From positions 6,820,001 to 6,884,000 of the forward strand of contig NZ_JBBOCA010000001.1 of assembly GCF_038002225.1 (NCBI RefSeq): 64,000 nucleotides of DNA. Direction: 5' to 3'. Positions 8,395 through 18,045 of the stretch are shown piece by piece. Positions within the stretch are counted from its first letter, which is position 1; every line of letters starts with the position of its first letter. Source of the stretch: Paenibacillus sp. FSL R7-0204. GTDB lineage: Bacteria; Bacillota; Bacilli; Paenibacillales; Paenibacillaceae. The notes below the pieces were generated by a model. It was given only the letters and a program-made list of their open reading frames with translations. It had not been told where the DNA came from and ran no database searches. The position numbers and the translations under genes are program-made.

Positions 8395-8545
8395 CAAGGA
8401 AAGTGACGGAAGAGAATTTTGGAACTGTAGGAGCGGTAGCGTCCGCCTGAAAGCTTTCCGTAGGAAGCTAGCTTCGGAAGCATCAGCAGTCACCCGATTT
8501 CTACCGCATACAGCGGCCGGAGGACCAAACATTCTTTGGAGTCAC
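8395..8545. other. Structured-looking stretch inside a 418-bp gene-free region
   Basis: Positions 8188-8605 hold no convincing gene. The part from 8395 to 8545 is GC-richer than its surroundings and contains short complementary segments (for example AGCTTTCC with GGAAGCT, and AGCTTCGGAAGC). I recall similar segments in other Paenibacillus intergenic regions but cannot verify that here, and no second copy was seen in the window. The rest presumably holds the promoters of the two divergent flanking genes. Confidence 0.35.
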
Positions 8546-8605
8546 GCATTCCCGGTCCGAAAAACTTACAAGAACAATCTATATAAATCCTAAAGGGAAA
8601 GAAGC

Positions 8606-10072
8606 GTGGACCGCATGAGTTTTGAAATCGTAGAGGCTACCATAGCGGAGATTGGGGCTGCTCTGGATACTGGTGAGATCACGTCCAGACAATTAGTCCT
8701 GATGTATCTGGAGCGCATTGCCGATCATGACAAAAGCGGCCTGACCGTCAATTCCGTGCTGGAGATTAATCCGGATGCGCTGTTCATCGCTGAATCCCTG
8801 GATGCCGAACGCCTGCATCAGGGGCCGCGCGGACCGCTGCACGGCATCCCCGTGCTATTGAAGGATAACATTAATACCGGGGATAACATGCATACCAGCG
8901 CGGGCTCGCTCGCGTTGGCCGATTCTTTTGCCCGAGAGGATGCCTTCATCGTCAGCAGGCTGCGCGAGGCGGGTGCTATCATTATGGGCAAAGCCAATAT
9001 GACGGAATTCGCTAACTTCATGACAAACGGCATGCCCTCCGGCTACAGCTCCCGGGGCGGGCAGGTGCTTAACCCCTATAACATCTCCACACCGACAGGC
9101 GGCTCCAGCGCCGGGTCCGCAGTAGCGGTAGCCTGTAATTTCTGCACCGTCTCCGTTGGAACAGAGACCTCCGGCTCCATCCTCAATCCCGGCAATCTTG
9201 GCTCTATTATCGGTATTAAGCCCACGGTGGGGCTGATCAGCCGCTCGGGTATTCTGCCGCTCTCCAGCACGCAGGATACCGCCGGGCCCATGGCACGAAC
9301 GGTCCGGGATGCCGTCCTTCTGCTGAATGCTCTGCTTGGTCAGGATACCGGAGATGCGGCGATGGGTACGAACAGAGGTAAGGTTCATGAGGATTATACT
9401 GTTTTTTTGGATGCGGACGGTCTGCGGGGAGCAAGAATCGGAATTCCGCGCGATTATTACTTCGAGGAACTGACGGAGGAGCAGCTTGCGCTGTTCAATG
9501 CCTCTGTGGAGAGAATGCGGGAGCTCGGAGCAACCATCATCGATCCGGCCGAGATTACAACGGCGCGGGAGATCAGCTATTCATCCGTGGTACTGAATGA
9601 ATTCAAAACCTCGTTGAACGCCTACCTGGCCCGCCTGGGTCCAGGTGCACCGATGCGCACCCTGAAGGATATTATTGATTTCAATCATGCCCATCCGGTC
9701 CAGACGCTGAAGTTCGGGCAAGCTACCCTGCTCGATGCCGAACTTACGACCTCCGGCACCTTCACTGAGCCGCAATATCTGCGTGACCGCATGACGGATC
9801 TCAGGCTCTGCAAGGAGCTGGGGATCGACGCTACCATGCGCGAGCATCAGCTTGATGCCCTGCTGTTCCCCGCTGACTTCGGTGCACGGATTACCTCAAG
9901 AGCGGGATATCCGTCCATCGTTGTGCCGTCAGGCTATACCTCAGCCGGTGCCCCCTTCGGCGTAACCTTCTCCGCCCGGGCCTATGAAGAACCGGTGCTT
10001 ATCAGACTCGCCTATGCTTATGAGCAGAACTATAAGGTGCGCAAGCCGCCTTCACTTCGAAGCTTCATCTGA
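8606..10072 (+). CDS. Amidase (amidase signature family)
   Basis: A 488-residue cytoplasmic amide hydrolase. The Lys-cisSer-Ser triad of the family is visible: K86 in PVLLKDN, S167 in the GGSSAGSAVA motif, and nucleophile S191 in GTETSGSI. The length is typical. The start is taken as GTG at 8606 because AAGGG lies 8 bases upstream; the ATG at 8615 would leave 17 bases. It differs from GatA in context, as no gatC or gatB is adjacent, so a general amidase acting on small amides or peptides is more likely. The substrate is unknown. It is the only gene on its strand between 8188 and 10983. Confidence 0.92.
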   Translation: MDRMSFEIVEATIAEIGAALDTGEITSRQLVLMYLERIADHDKSGLTVNSVLEINPDALFIAESLDAERLHQGPRGPLHGIPVLLKDNINTGDNMHTSAGSLALADSFAREDAFIVSRLREAGAIIMGKANMTEFANFMTNGMPSGYSSRGGQVLNPYNISTPTGGSSAGSAVAVACNFCTVSVGTETSGSILNPGNLGSIIGIKPTVGLISRSGILPLSSTQDTAGPMARTVRDAVLLLNALLGQDTGDAAMGTNRGKVHEDYTVFLDADGLRGARIGIPRDYYFEELTEEQLALFNASVERMRELGATIIDPAEITTAREISYSSVVLNEFKTSLNAYLARLGPGAPMRTLKDIIDFNHAHPVQTLKFGQATLLDAELTTSGTFTEPQYLRDRMTDLRLCKELGIDATMREHQLDALLFPADFGARITSRAGYPSIVVPSGYTSAGAPFGVTFSARAYEEPVLIRLAYAYEQNYKVRKPPSLRSFI

Positions 10073-10165
10073 TCCCGCTTCACTCTATGTACTCTATTAT
10101 TCATAATACAATGCCTAATCTGCGGCTATGCCCATATGCCTGTTGCCTTCATGGGACAGGCCCCA

Positions 10166-10190
10166 GGTGCGCAGCTCGTAGCTGCGCACC
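10166..10190. other. Perfect hairpin without U-tract
   Basis: GGTGCGCAGC/GCTGCGCACC with a five-base loop, lying 6 bases beyond the ypsA stop codon. Neither side has a run of T, so it is a weak terminator candidate or an mRNA-stabilising end for ypsA. Confidence 0.5.
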
Positions 10191-10196
10191 CCCTTC

Positions 10197-10754
10197 TCAA
10201 TCATAGTCATGCCGGTTCTCTTCATCGGCAATGCTCTGAATCTCCTCTGCATGCATCAGATGCAGCTCATAATTACCTTCGGCATGAAGCTTCACGACCC
10301 GCTCTTTGGTGAACTTCGCACTGCTCTCCGCTGCATCCTCGTCGTAGAACAACAGAATCCCGTCGCTTTTGCGCAACAGCAGATCATCTCTGGCCTTGAA
10401 CTGCCAGCTCCCGTCATAGGGTGCATTGCTAACGGCTCCGTAGTAGTCGGCTCCGGCAACAATGCGGCGGTATTCATTCTGCTTCTCTTCCTTCCACTTC
10501 TCCTCCGGTGACGCATGAGCTGTAATAATGCCCAGCTTCAACCCGGGGTATTGCTGCTTCAGCTCCAGCACCACCTCGCAAGCCCACAGATCGACGCCAT
10601 ATTGCCCGGGAGTGATAACCCATTCCAGTCCCTCCTCCACCAGCGGAATAATCCGGTTCGCGAGTGCTTTTTTGATATAGGGAATGCCCTGATGCTTGCT
10701 GTCATAAATGCCGAGCTCATGGGCCCGGTAGCCTGTGACCAGTAAAGTCTTCAT
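10197..10754 (-). CDS. ypsA: YpsA-like SLOG-family protein
   Basis: A 185-residue cytoplasmic protein of the YpsA/DUF1273 family, which belongs to the SLOG nucleotide- or ADP-ribose-binding superfamily. YpsA has been linked to cell division and oxidative stress in Bacillota. Seen: the opening VTGYRAHELGI, WVITPGQYGVDLWACEV in the middle and LLFYDEDA near the end, in the family order. The frame is open to 10802, but the ATG at 10754 has a GGAGAGAGGCGGGG stretch just upstream and gives the usual length of about 180 residues. In B. subtilis ypsA precedes gpsB; here no gpsB is adjacent, so the gene is isolated between an amidase and a germination operon. Confidence 0.9.
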   Translation of the reverse strand: MKTLLVTGYRAHELGIYDSKHQGIPYIKKALANRIIPLVEEGLEWVITPGQYGVDLWACEVVLELKQQYPGLKLGIITAHASPEEKWKEEKQNEYRRIVAGADYYGAVSNAPYDGSWQFKARDDLLLRKSDGILLFYDEDAAESSAKFTKERVVKLHAEGNYELHLMHAEEIQSIADEENRHDYD

Positions 10755-10983
10755 GTGCCCCGCCTCTCTCCTGACTGCTTCATTCCGTAATGTATGGAAC
10801 AACCTGTACTCTAAGCATTATATCTTATTTCACGTGGCAGGGCTGCCGGAACCGGGGAGCATATAAGCCGGACTCACCGTGCTAAATTATTTTCGGTATT
10901 TACGAGTAAATTTAGATAAAGTTTGGAAAACTGCATGAAGATGAAAGCTCATACTCCGTTATACCCAAATTCGAGAGCTGGGG

Positions 10984-12645
10984 ATGATTACACTGTTCGG
11001 TATGATTCTATCCTATATACCCGGCTGGGCAATCTTCGCCCAGGCGGGCGTGGCTATGCTTGTTCCGCTGCTCCTGGCCTATCTCTATAAATCGCTCTAC
11101 AAGCTGGTCGGCAGCGGACGCGGCCAGATCGGGCACGGCGCAAGAACTCTTCCTGCGCAGCAGCCGCCGCCGCTGGCTCCAGAGGAATCCTCCGCCCGGT
11201 TTACCGGTGATCTCCAGGCTGACCTGCAGGCGGTTAAATCCGGCATCGGCAACAACAGCGATGTCCATTTCAGAGCATTCACAAATGCGAACACAGGTGC
11301 ACAAGGAGTCGTCATCCATGTCGACGGGATGCAGAGTGACCGGCTGCTCAGTATGGAAGTCATGCAATACCTGATGCATGAGATGCCTGCCGGTTCACAG
11401 TCTTCTGTTGAAATGGCCGGGCATCGTCTTCCTTTCAGCGAGCTTAGAGAAGAAGAGCATATCAGGGACTTCAATAAGTCTGTCCTCTTCGGCCATGCCG
11501 CCCTCCTGATCGAAGGGCTGCGCTGCGGGCTCCTGATCGAGATGCCCGGTGCTCCCAGCCGCCAGGCGGACGAGCCGGTCTCCGAAGCCCTGCTCCGCGG
11601 CCCCAGACTGGGCTTCACGGAAGTGCTCAGCGAGAATACCTCTATTTTGCGCCGCCAGGGCCTCAGCGATCAGCTTGAGATGGTATCCTTCCGGGCAGGG
11701 ACCGCTATTGAAAGGGAGATCGTTGTGGCCTACATGAAGGATATCGTCAATCCCGACCTGCTGGAGGAGATCAAGAACCGGATCTCCAAAATCGATATGG
11801 ATTTCCTGGCTGAATCCGGTTATATCGAGCAGCTCATTGAGGATAATTATCTCAGTCCGTTCCAGCAGCTGCAGAATACAGAACGGCCGGACAGGGTCAT
11901 CAGTGCCCTGCTGGAAGGACGGGTCGCCATTCTGCTGGACGGCACGCCCTTTGTGCTAATCGCACCGGTAACCTTCAGCATGCTGCTGCAGTCACCGGAA
12001 GACTATTATGAGCGCTGGCTGCCGGGAACACTTCTACGGCTGCTGCGTTTTGGCGCTTCCTTCTTTGCCCTGATGGCTCCGGCCCTGTACATCTCATTCA
12101 TCTCCTTTCATCCGGGGCTGATTCCTACAGAGCTGGCGATTACGATCATCAAAACCCGGCAGGGAGTGCCCTTTCCCTCGCTGATTGAGGTGCTAATTCT
12201 GGAGGTCGCCATTGAGATCCTTAGGGAAGCAGGCATCCGGCTGCCGAAGCCGATTGGTCCGGCGATGGGCATCGTCGGCGGTCTGATCATCGGTGATGCA
12301 GCGGTCCAGGCGGGGATCGTCAGTCCGTTCCTGGTCATTACGGTCGCCGTAACCGCCATCTCCTCCTTCTCCATTCCGATGTACAGCGCCGGGATCACCC
12401 TGCGGATGCTGCGCTTCGCCGGTATGCTGTTCGCCTCGGTGCTGGGAATGTACGGGACCATTCTGTTCTTCCTGCTGATCTGCTGCCACCTGACCAAGCT
12501 CAAGAGCTTCGGAGTGCCTTATCTGACCCCGCTCTCCCCGTTCCGGCTCAGTGACTGGAAGGATCTGTTCCTGCGCGCTCCGATGGCACTGATGAAGCGC
12601 AGACCGAAAATGATGAAGACTAAGCAGAGTAAACGAAGATCATGA
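10984..12645 (+). CDS. Spore germination protein, GerA family A subunit
   Basis: First gene of a three-gene nutrient germinant receptor operon, probably made in the forespore and placed in the spore inner membrane. The GerA-family core begins near residue 75 (DLQAVKSGIGNNSDVHFRAF). It has the usual N-terminal soluble domain and four or five membrane segments between about residues 340 and 505. Unusual is an additional hydrophobic segment at residues 6-38 before the soluble domain, joined by a proline-rich linker; most family members start in the soluble domain. The ribosome binding site is poor (GAGAGCTGGGG directly before ATG). A start further in, for instance at a GTG or ATG in the linker, cannot be excluded. 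Total length is 553 residues. Confidence 0.9.
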   Translation: MITLFGMILSYIPGWAIFAQAGVAMLVPLLLAYLYKSLYKLVGSGRGQIGHGARTLPAQQPPPLAPEESSARFTGDLQADLQAVKSGIGNNSDVHFRAFTNANTGAQGVVIHVDGMQSDRLLSMEVMQYLMHEMPAGSQSSVEMAGHRLPFSELREEEHIRDFNKSVLFGHAALLIEGLRCGLLIEMPGAPSRQADEPVSEALLRGPRLGFTEVLSENTSILRRQGLSDQLEMVSFRAGTAIEREIVVAYMKDIVNPDLLEEIKNRISKIDMDFLAESGYIEQLIEDNYLSPFQQLQNTERPDRVISALLEGRVAILLDGTPFVLIAPVTFSMLLQSPEDYYERWLPGTLLRLLRFGASFFALMAPALYISFISFHPGLIPTELAITIIKTRQGVPFPSLIEVLILEVAIEILREAGIRLPKPIGPAMGIVGGLIIGDAAVQAGIVSPFLVITVAVTAISSFSIPMYSAGITLRMLRFAGMLFASVLGMYGTILFFLLICCHLTKLKSFGVPYLTPLSPFRLSDWKDLFLRAPMALMKRRPKMMKTKQSKRRS

Positions 12646-12673
12646 CCGCGCCTGGCATAAGGAGGAATGCAGT

Positions 12674-13777
12674 ATGTTCATACGTACCGATGATAAAATT
12701 TCTGCTACACAAACGGCCATTTTCCTGAACAATACACTGCTGGGCGCGGGTGTGCTCACACTGCCGCGCAGCGTGAGCAAGAGTGCCGGAACCCCGGACG
12801 GCTGGATCTCCACCCTGCTCGGCGGGGCCATTGTGATGCTGGCTGTCCTCCTTATGGTGAAGATCAGCCAGCAATTTCCGGGAAAAACCGTCTTTCAGTA
12901 CTCAAGGCTGCTGACCGGCCGGTTCATCGGCGGCATTCTGTCCATGCTGTTAATCCTGTATTTCATCACTATCGCCGGCTTTGAGATCCGTACACTGGCT
13001 GAGGTTACCCTGTTTTTTCTGCTGGAGGGGACTCCGATCTGGGCAGTCATCCTTCCTTTTCTCTGGCTGAGCACCTACCTCGTGTACGGAGGCATCAACT
13101 CTATTGCCCGTGTCTACACCATTGTTTTTCCGATCAGCATTATGATTCTGCTCATCTCCTTCGTGCTCAGCCTGCGGATGTTCGATATCGATAATCTGCG
13201 TCCTGTACTCGGCAAGGGATGGTCCCCCGTCTTCGCCGGGCTCAAATCCACCGTGCTTGTATTCACCGGCTGTGAAGTCACTATGACGCTTGTGGCATTC
13301 ATGGAGGACCCCAAAAAGGCTGTCAAAGCTATGCTTGGCGGCCTGGCCATCCTGATGTCCATCTATTTCCTGACCATCATTATAGTGATCGGAGGCATCT
13401 CTATTGATTCCACCATTACCAGCACCTGGCCCACTATTGATCTATTGCGCAGCTTCGAGGTACCGGGATTTTTCTTCGAGCGTCTGGAATTCCCGTTCAT
13501 GGTCATCTGGCTGATGCAGATGTTCTGCAACTTCAGCAGCTTCTTTTTCCAGTCCTCGCTGGGTCTCTCACAGATCTTCAAGCTTAAGGTGCACCCGATT
13601 ATTTATGCGCTGGTCCCACTGCTGTTCATCTCGGCGATGCTGCCCAAATCCTTAGGCGATCTGTTCGCACTCGGAGATACCATAGGCAAGATGGGATTGG
13701 GGCTGTTCCTGCTGGTGCCTGTCCTGCTCTCTGTCGTCTGGCTCATCCGGGTGAAGGGGCTGAAGCAGCATGTGTAG
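12674..13777 (+). CDS. Spore germination protein, GerB family B subunit
   Basis: A 367-residue ten-segment membrane protein of the GerB/spore permease family (APC superfamily). It forms the presumed germinant-binding transporter-like subunit of the receptor. Seen: the first helix segment with QTAIFLNNTLLGAGVLTLP, the EVTMTLVAFM region after residue 200, and regularly spaced hydrophobic segments to the C-terminus. An AAGGAGGAATGC site precedes the ATG. It sits 28 bases after the A-subunit gene and overlaps the C-subunit gene by 8 bases, so the order is A-B-C. The germinant specificity (amino acid or sugar) cannot be deduced. Confidence 0.93.
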   Translation: MFIRTDDKISATQTAIFLNNTLLGAGVLTLPRSVSKSAGTPDGWISTLLGGAIVMLAVLLMVKISQQFPGKTVFQYSRLLTGRFIGGILSMLLILYFITIAGFEIRTLAEVTLFFLLEGTPIWAVILPFLWLSTYLVYGGINSIARVYTIVFPISIMILLISFVLSLRMFDIDNLRPVLGKGWSPVFAGLKSTVLVFTGCEVTMTLVAFMEDPKKAVKAMLGGLAILMSIYFLTIIIVIGGISIDSTITSTWPTIDLLRSFEVPGFFFERLEFPFMVIWLMQMFCNFSSFFFQSSLGLSQIFKLKVHPIIYALVPLLFISAMLPKSLGDLFALGDTIGKMGLGLFLLVPVLLSVVWLIRVKGLKQHV

Positions 13778-14957
13778 ACGAATCCTGGTGGTGCTGTGCA
13801 GTCTGCTAATCCTTGCCACACTGACCTCCTGCTGGAGCAGTAAAGAGATTGAGGATCTGGCCCTATACGCAGGGCTGGCTCTGGATGTCGGAGAGTTCTC
13901 GCCCACAGAACAGGAGCTGGAGGACAAGGGCGCTACTTATTATAAAAAGAATAAGATTACCGCCACTGTGCAGATGGTTCCCGCTAACTCTGTAGGAGGG
14001 GTAGATAAACAAGGTAACAGCAGCAGTCCACCCTATATGAATGTAACCGGAACCGGAGATTCTGTGCTGGAGATCTTCCGTCAATATTCGATTCTGCGTG
14101 AACGGCCGATTATCGGACATCACCTCAAGGTTATAGTGATCTCAAGTGAACTGCTCAAGCAGCAGAGGATAAACCAGTTAATGGATTTCGTCCTTCGGGA
14201 TAATGATATCCGTCCCAGCACGATGGTGTTCTTAAGCCAAGGCCGCGCAGCAGACACCATGGTCGCGAAGCAAAAAAATGAAATTCCTGCCTTTCACATC
14301 AGAGATATGCTGCGCAATCAGAAGAGAACCAGCAAGGTGCTGGACCCTGTTATTTTATCGAAAATGGATGCCTATATGCACTCCAAACGCAGTTATGCAC
14401 TGCAGAACCTGGTAACGGCGAATGGGGAGGTAGAATTCTCGGGAGCCGGAGTCATCAAGGGAGATACCGGGCACTGGGTGGGCCCGCTGAATCAGGAGGA
14501 AACCGAATGTCTGAGCTGGCTGACCAACGGGGGGCAAAGCGGGGTCATCAAGACCTACGACTGGAACAATGAGCCGATTACCTATGAACTCAAGTCCATG
14601 AAGAGTAAAATCACTGCCAAAGCAGACGGCGGCGAGCTGTCCTTCGACGTCAAGCTTGTAACGGAAGGAAGGCTAAGCGAAACCTGGAACGTAGAGGAAT
14701 ATCCTGCAGCCACCCATCTACCCCAAAAAGCAGAGAAGCTGTTCAAGGAGCGGCTGGAGCGGATGATGGAAGGCCTGTTTCACAAGCTGCAGTCTGATTA
14801 CAAAGCAGATGCAGCCGGATTCTCCACCAGGCTCAGCATTCAGGAACCCGCCTTATGGAAGAAGCTTGAGGATCACTGGGACGAGACGTTTAGCCGGACC
14901 CCTATTCATGTCACCGTTGATTTGAAGATTACGGACTTCGGCTCCTTCACACAATAG
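13770..14957 (+). CDS. Spore germination lipoprotein, Ger(x)C family C subunit
   Basis: A 395-residue lipoprotein with a signal peptide ending LTSC and the lipid-attached cysteine at residue 21, immediately followed by WSSKEIEDLA, the typical Ger(x)C mature start. The conserved domains of the family extend to the C-terminus. It completes the germinant receptor and would be anchored on the outer face of the spore inner membrane. It starts within the 3' end of the B gene (8-base overlap) and ends before a bidirectional terminator. No D subunit gene is present. Confidence 0.94.
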   Translation: MCRRILVVLCSLLILATLTSCWSSKEIEDLALYAGLALDVGEFSPTEQELEDKGATYYKKNKITATVQMVPANSVGGVDKQGNSSSPPYMNVTGTGDSVLEIFRQYSILRERPIIGHHLKVIVISSELLKQQRINQLMDFVLRDNDIRPSTMVFLSQGRAADTMVAKQKNEIPAFHIRDMLRNQKRTSKVLDPVILSKMDAYMHSKRSYALQNLVTANGEVEFSGAGVIKGDTGHWVGPLNQEETECLSWLTNGGQSGVIKTYDWNNEPITYELKSMKSKITAKADGGELSFDVKLVTEGRLSETWNVEEYPAATHLPQKAEKLFKERLERMMEGLFHKLQSDYKADAAGFSTRLSIQEPALWKKLEDHWDETFSRTPIHVTVDLKITDFGSFTQ

Positions 14958-14983
14958 AATAATCCTTTTAAGTGAATCTGTAT

Positions 14984-15040
14984 AAAAAAAGCTGTCCCGG
15001 CCAGCCGTGTGTAATGAACGGCCTTCGGGACAGCTTTGTC
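14984..15040. terminator. Bidirectional terminator between germination operon and GH42 gene
   Basis: AAAGCTGTCCCG pairs with CGGGACAGCTTT across a 26-base interior that itself can pair (GGCC...GGCC); a run of A on the left gives a T tract for the minus-strand gene. Confidence 0.85.
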
Positions 15041-15045
15041 GTGCC

Positions 15046-17076
15046 TTACTGTTTGTCTGAGAGAATCAGTACTCCACGGCCAGGAACTGGAGTGGAGCCG
15101 CTGAACTTCTTCCCGGTAAGCAGATCGGTCCGCTCGCCGGCGCCGATATCCGCCCGAAGCTCCTCTGCTGAATGGTTCAGCAGGAACAGATAGGACACGC
15201 CGTCCTTCACACGCTGGACGGACTCAATGCCTTCCGGGGCGCTGACCAGCGGCACAATGCCGTTATCCGCGCACAGGTTAGCGAGGAAGCCGCTAAGGAA
15301 GGCCGCGTCCGGGCTGGTGGCCACATAATAAGCCTTACCAGCGCCGAAGCTGTTCACCGTTAGGGCAGGCATGCCTTTATAGAAATCCGCGCCATACTGG
15401 GCGAGCACCTCTGCGCCTTCGGGATGAATCAGGTCACAGAGCAGGCCGCAGGCATAAGAACGGTTCAGGGCCCCCCATTCCTTATTCATCACGATTTCAT
15501 TGCTCATGCCCGGCAGCAGAGCATCGATCTCCTCGGACCAGATGCCCAGCACCTTGCGCAGCTCTCCCGGATACCCGCCAACCGTAACCAGATCATTCTC
15601 ATTAACGATCCCACTGAAATACGTCGTAATGAAGGTGCCGCCTGCCTGGACGAAGGCTTCGACCTTCTCGGCGAAGCCCGGCTTCACCATATACAGCACC
15701 GGTGCAATGACAATCTTGTATCTCGACAGATCCTCTTCTACTCCGATCATGTCCGCTTCGATGTTCTGCTGATAGAGCGCGTCATAATACTTATGGACCT
15801 CGTCCACATATTTCAGTGCAACGGACGGGCCGCTGGAGAGATCAAGCGCCCAGCGGTTCTCCCAGTCGTAGATAATCCCGATCTGCGCCGCACTGCGTGC
15901 ATCCAGCAGCTCGCCGCCAAGGCTCTCCAGCTCCCGGCCCAGCTCGGCGCATTCACGGAATACGCGGGTATGTTCATGCCCTACATGCTCAATGACGGCT
16001 CCGTGGTACTTCTCACAAGCGCCGATGGACCGGCGCAGCTGGAAGAACAGCACGGTGTCGGCACCGCGCGCTACCGCCTGGTAGCTCCAAAGGCGCATGA
16101 CACCGGGGCGCTTCAGGGAATTGTACGGCTGCCAGTTCTGCTGGCTTGGCGTCTGCTCCATCAGCATGAACGGCTGGCCGTTCTTCAGGCCGCGCATCAG
16201 ATCATGCGTCATCGCCGTATAGCTGACCGGCGTGTCCAAGTACGGATAGTTGTCCCAGGAGATCACATCCATATGTTTGGCCCATTTGAAATAGTCCAGC
16301 TCCGGGTAGAAGCCCATCAGGTTAGTCGTAATTGGAACATCCGTGCTGTACTGCTTAATCGCCTCATATTCAAGGATGTAGCATTCCAGCAGGCTATCCG
16401 ACATGAATCTGCGGTAATCCAGAGAAATCCCCTGGAAGTTGGTCCGGTTGCCGCCCCACTCTTCACTGAGTTCATTCGGAACAACGATTTCCTCCCAGTC
16501 ATAGAAGGTATGGCCCCAGAACCGGGTGTTCCAGGCTTTGTTGAGCGCATCCAGCGTTCCGTAACGGTCCTTCAACCAGATGCGAAAAGCAGCCTCGGAC
16601 TGCTCGGAGTAATCGTAGCCGCCGTATTCATTGGAGATATGCCAGGCCACCAGGCCCGGATGATCCTTATAGCGCTCAGCCAGCTTACCGGCCAGCAGCG
16701 CCGCATATTTGCGGTAGACTGCGCTGTTCGGATTGGAGTTGTGACGCCCGCCGAATTTGCGCTTGCGGCCCTGGACATCCACCCGTGTCACTTCAGGATA
16801 GCGGTGAGCCATCCAGGCCGGATGTGCTCCTGTACCCGTAGCCAGACATACATATGTGCCGTTCTTATATAAGCGGTCGATTAACTCATCCAGACCCGTG
16901 AAATCGTAGGTATCCTCAGACGGCTGAATCAGCGCCCAGGAGAACACATTGATAGTTGCCACATCTATACCCGCGAGCTTGAACATCCGCTCGTCCTCCG
17001 TCCAGACCGGGGCGTCCCATTGCTCCGGGTTATAATCTCCACCGTACCAGATCTTAGGTAACTTCTCGTTGATCAC
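15046..17076 (-). CDS. Beta-galactosidase, glycoside hydrolase family 42
   Basis: A 676-residue cytoplasmic GH42 enzyme that releases terminal beta-galactose from short oligosaccharides. The TIM-barrel domain contains the catalytic acid E150 in HISNEYGG and the nucleophile E307 in MLMEQTPS. A trimerisation domain and a small C-terminal beta domain follow. WYGGDYNPEQW near the start is the family signature. The frame opens at GTG 17085, but AAAGGA abuts that codon, while GTG at 17076 has it 10 bases upstream and is preferred. It has no signal peptide. It is divergent from an AraC regulator gene, which probably controls it. Confidence 0.94.
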   Translation of the reverse strand: MINEKLPKIWYGGDYNPEQWDAPVWTEDERMFKLAGIDVATINVFSWALIQPSEDTYDFTGLDELIDRLYKNGTYVCLATGTGAHPAWMAHRYPEVTRVDVQGRKRKFGGRHNSNPNSAVYRKYAALLAGKLAERYKDHPGLVAWHISNEYGGYDYSEQSEAAFRIWLKDRYGTLDALNKAWNTRFWGHTFYDWEEIVVPNELSEEWGGNRTNFQGISLDYRRFMSDSLLECYILEYEAIKQYSTDVPITTNLMGFYPELDYFKWAKHMDVISWDNYPYLDTPVSYTAMTHDLMRGLKNGQPFMLMEQTPSQQNWQPYNSLKRPGVMRLWSYQAVARGADTVLFFQLRRSIGACEKYHGAVIEHVGHEHTRVFRECAELGRELESLGGELLDARSAAQIGIIYDWENRWALDLSSGPSVALKYVDEVHKYYDALYQQNIEADMIGVEEDLSRYKIVIAPVLYMVKPGFAEKVEAFVQAGGTFITTYFSGIVNENDLVTVGGYPGELRKVLGIWSEEIDALLPGMSNEIVMNKEWGALNRSYACGLLCDLIHPEGAEVLAQYGADFYKGMPALTVNSFGAGKAYYVATSPDAAFLSGFLANLCADNGIVPLVSAPEGIESVQRVKDGVSYLFLLNHSAEELRADIGAGERTDLLTGKKFSGSTPVPGRGVLILSDKQ

Positions 17077-17195
17077 GCTAAGCACATCCTTTATAGTATA
17101 AGTATATTCTTATTTTAATCGCTACCTCTATCGCTATAAATATAATATTAGTGAATTGAAATATAATAATATGGAACAACAGGAGATGAACCGGA

Positions 17196-18032
17196 ATGTC
17201 ACTGGATGCCGTCCGCAGAATCGTATTCGCCCAGGAGAGCGGCCAGCTGCTCCCCATCACCCTCGACAGTATGGGGTATAACCCTGATCAGGAACAAGTC
17301 TCCCGGCCGCAAGGCTATCACACCTATCACTGGCTGCAGACGGCGCATGGCAGCGGGATGATCCACTTCGACAACAAGAAGCTCACCCTCACCGAGGGCA
17401 GCGGCATTCTGCTGATGCCGGGAACAGCGCACCGCTATGAAGCGCTCTCCTCAGAGACTTGGCGCACCTATTATCTCACCTTCGGAGGGACCTCAGCCCG
17501 GCATATTCTGGATTCGCTCGGGATGAACACCAGTCTGTTCTACCGCTGGGAGAGCGGGGCACCGCTGCGCTGGATGCTAAGGGAGATGCTGGACCGCCAC
17601 GATGCTTCGAATGACATGTTCAGTCTGGGGGAATCCAGCGATGCCTACCGGTTCCTGCTGACCCTGAACAAGTACGGACAGCTTCATAACAACACGGCAA
17701 TCTCCCGCAATGTAGACAAGCTTCAGCCGCTGCTGAAATGGATGGACAGCCATTATGGCGATCCTGAGGTAGGCCTCAGTGATCTCGCTTCCCGGCTTGA
17801 GGTGTCCGGCAGATATCTGAACAGCCTGTTCCTGCAGACCTTCGGGCTATCGCCTTATGCCTATTTCGTCCGGCTGCGCATCCGCAAGAGCAAGGAGCTG
17901 CTGGTCGCGAAGCCCGAGCTTACCGTCAAGGCCATCTCGCAGCTGGTCGGCTTCCGCGATGTCAGCCATTTCGTAGCCACCTTCCGCAAGCAGTCAGCGG
18001 TTACGCCGGAGCAGTTCAGGAAGCTGCACTGA
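17196..18032 (+). CDS. AraC family transcriptional regulator
   Basis: A 278-residue sugar-responsive type regulator. The N-terminal cupin-like domain (about residues 20-140, with an HTYHWLQTAHGSG segment) would bind an effector. The C-terminal double helix-turn-helix (about residues 178-277) ends with VGFRDVSHFVATFRKQSAVTPEQFR, the AraC signature. Position next to and divergent from the GH42 gene, sharing an AT-rich 119-bp gap, suggests activation of that enzyme by galactosides. An AGGAG site lies 10 bases before the ATG. No membrane segment or receiver domain is present. Confidence 0.92.
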   Translation: MSLDAVRRIVFAQESGQLLPITLDSMGYNPDQEQVSRPQGYHTYHWLQTAHGSGMIHFDNKKLTLTEGSGILLMPGTAHRYEALSSETWRTYYLTFGGTSARHILDSLGMNTSLFYRWESGAPLRWMLREMLDRHDASNDMFSLGESSDAYRFLLTLNKYGQLHNNTAISRNVDKLQPLLKWMDSHYGDPEVGLSDLASRLEVSGRYLNSLFLQTFGLSPYAYFVRLRIRKSKELLVAKPELTVKAISQLVGFRDVSHFVATFRKQSAVTPEQFRKLH

Positions 18033-18045
18033 GTAGCACGTAAGA

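Noticed and set aside
10932..10962. SigG-like promoter before the germination operon
   Set aside because: GCATG and CATACTC are present but their spacing (12 bases) does not fit; at 18 bases the -10 match is poor. Forespore expression is expected from the gene family, not shown by this site.
15424..16872. Long plus-strand ORF of 482 codons inside the GH42 gene
   Set aside because: Shadow of a high-GC coding region on the other strand; its product has no recognisable domain, while the minus-strand GH42 catalytic motifs are intact.
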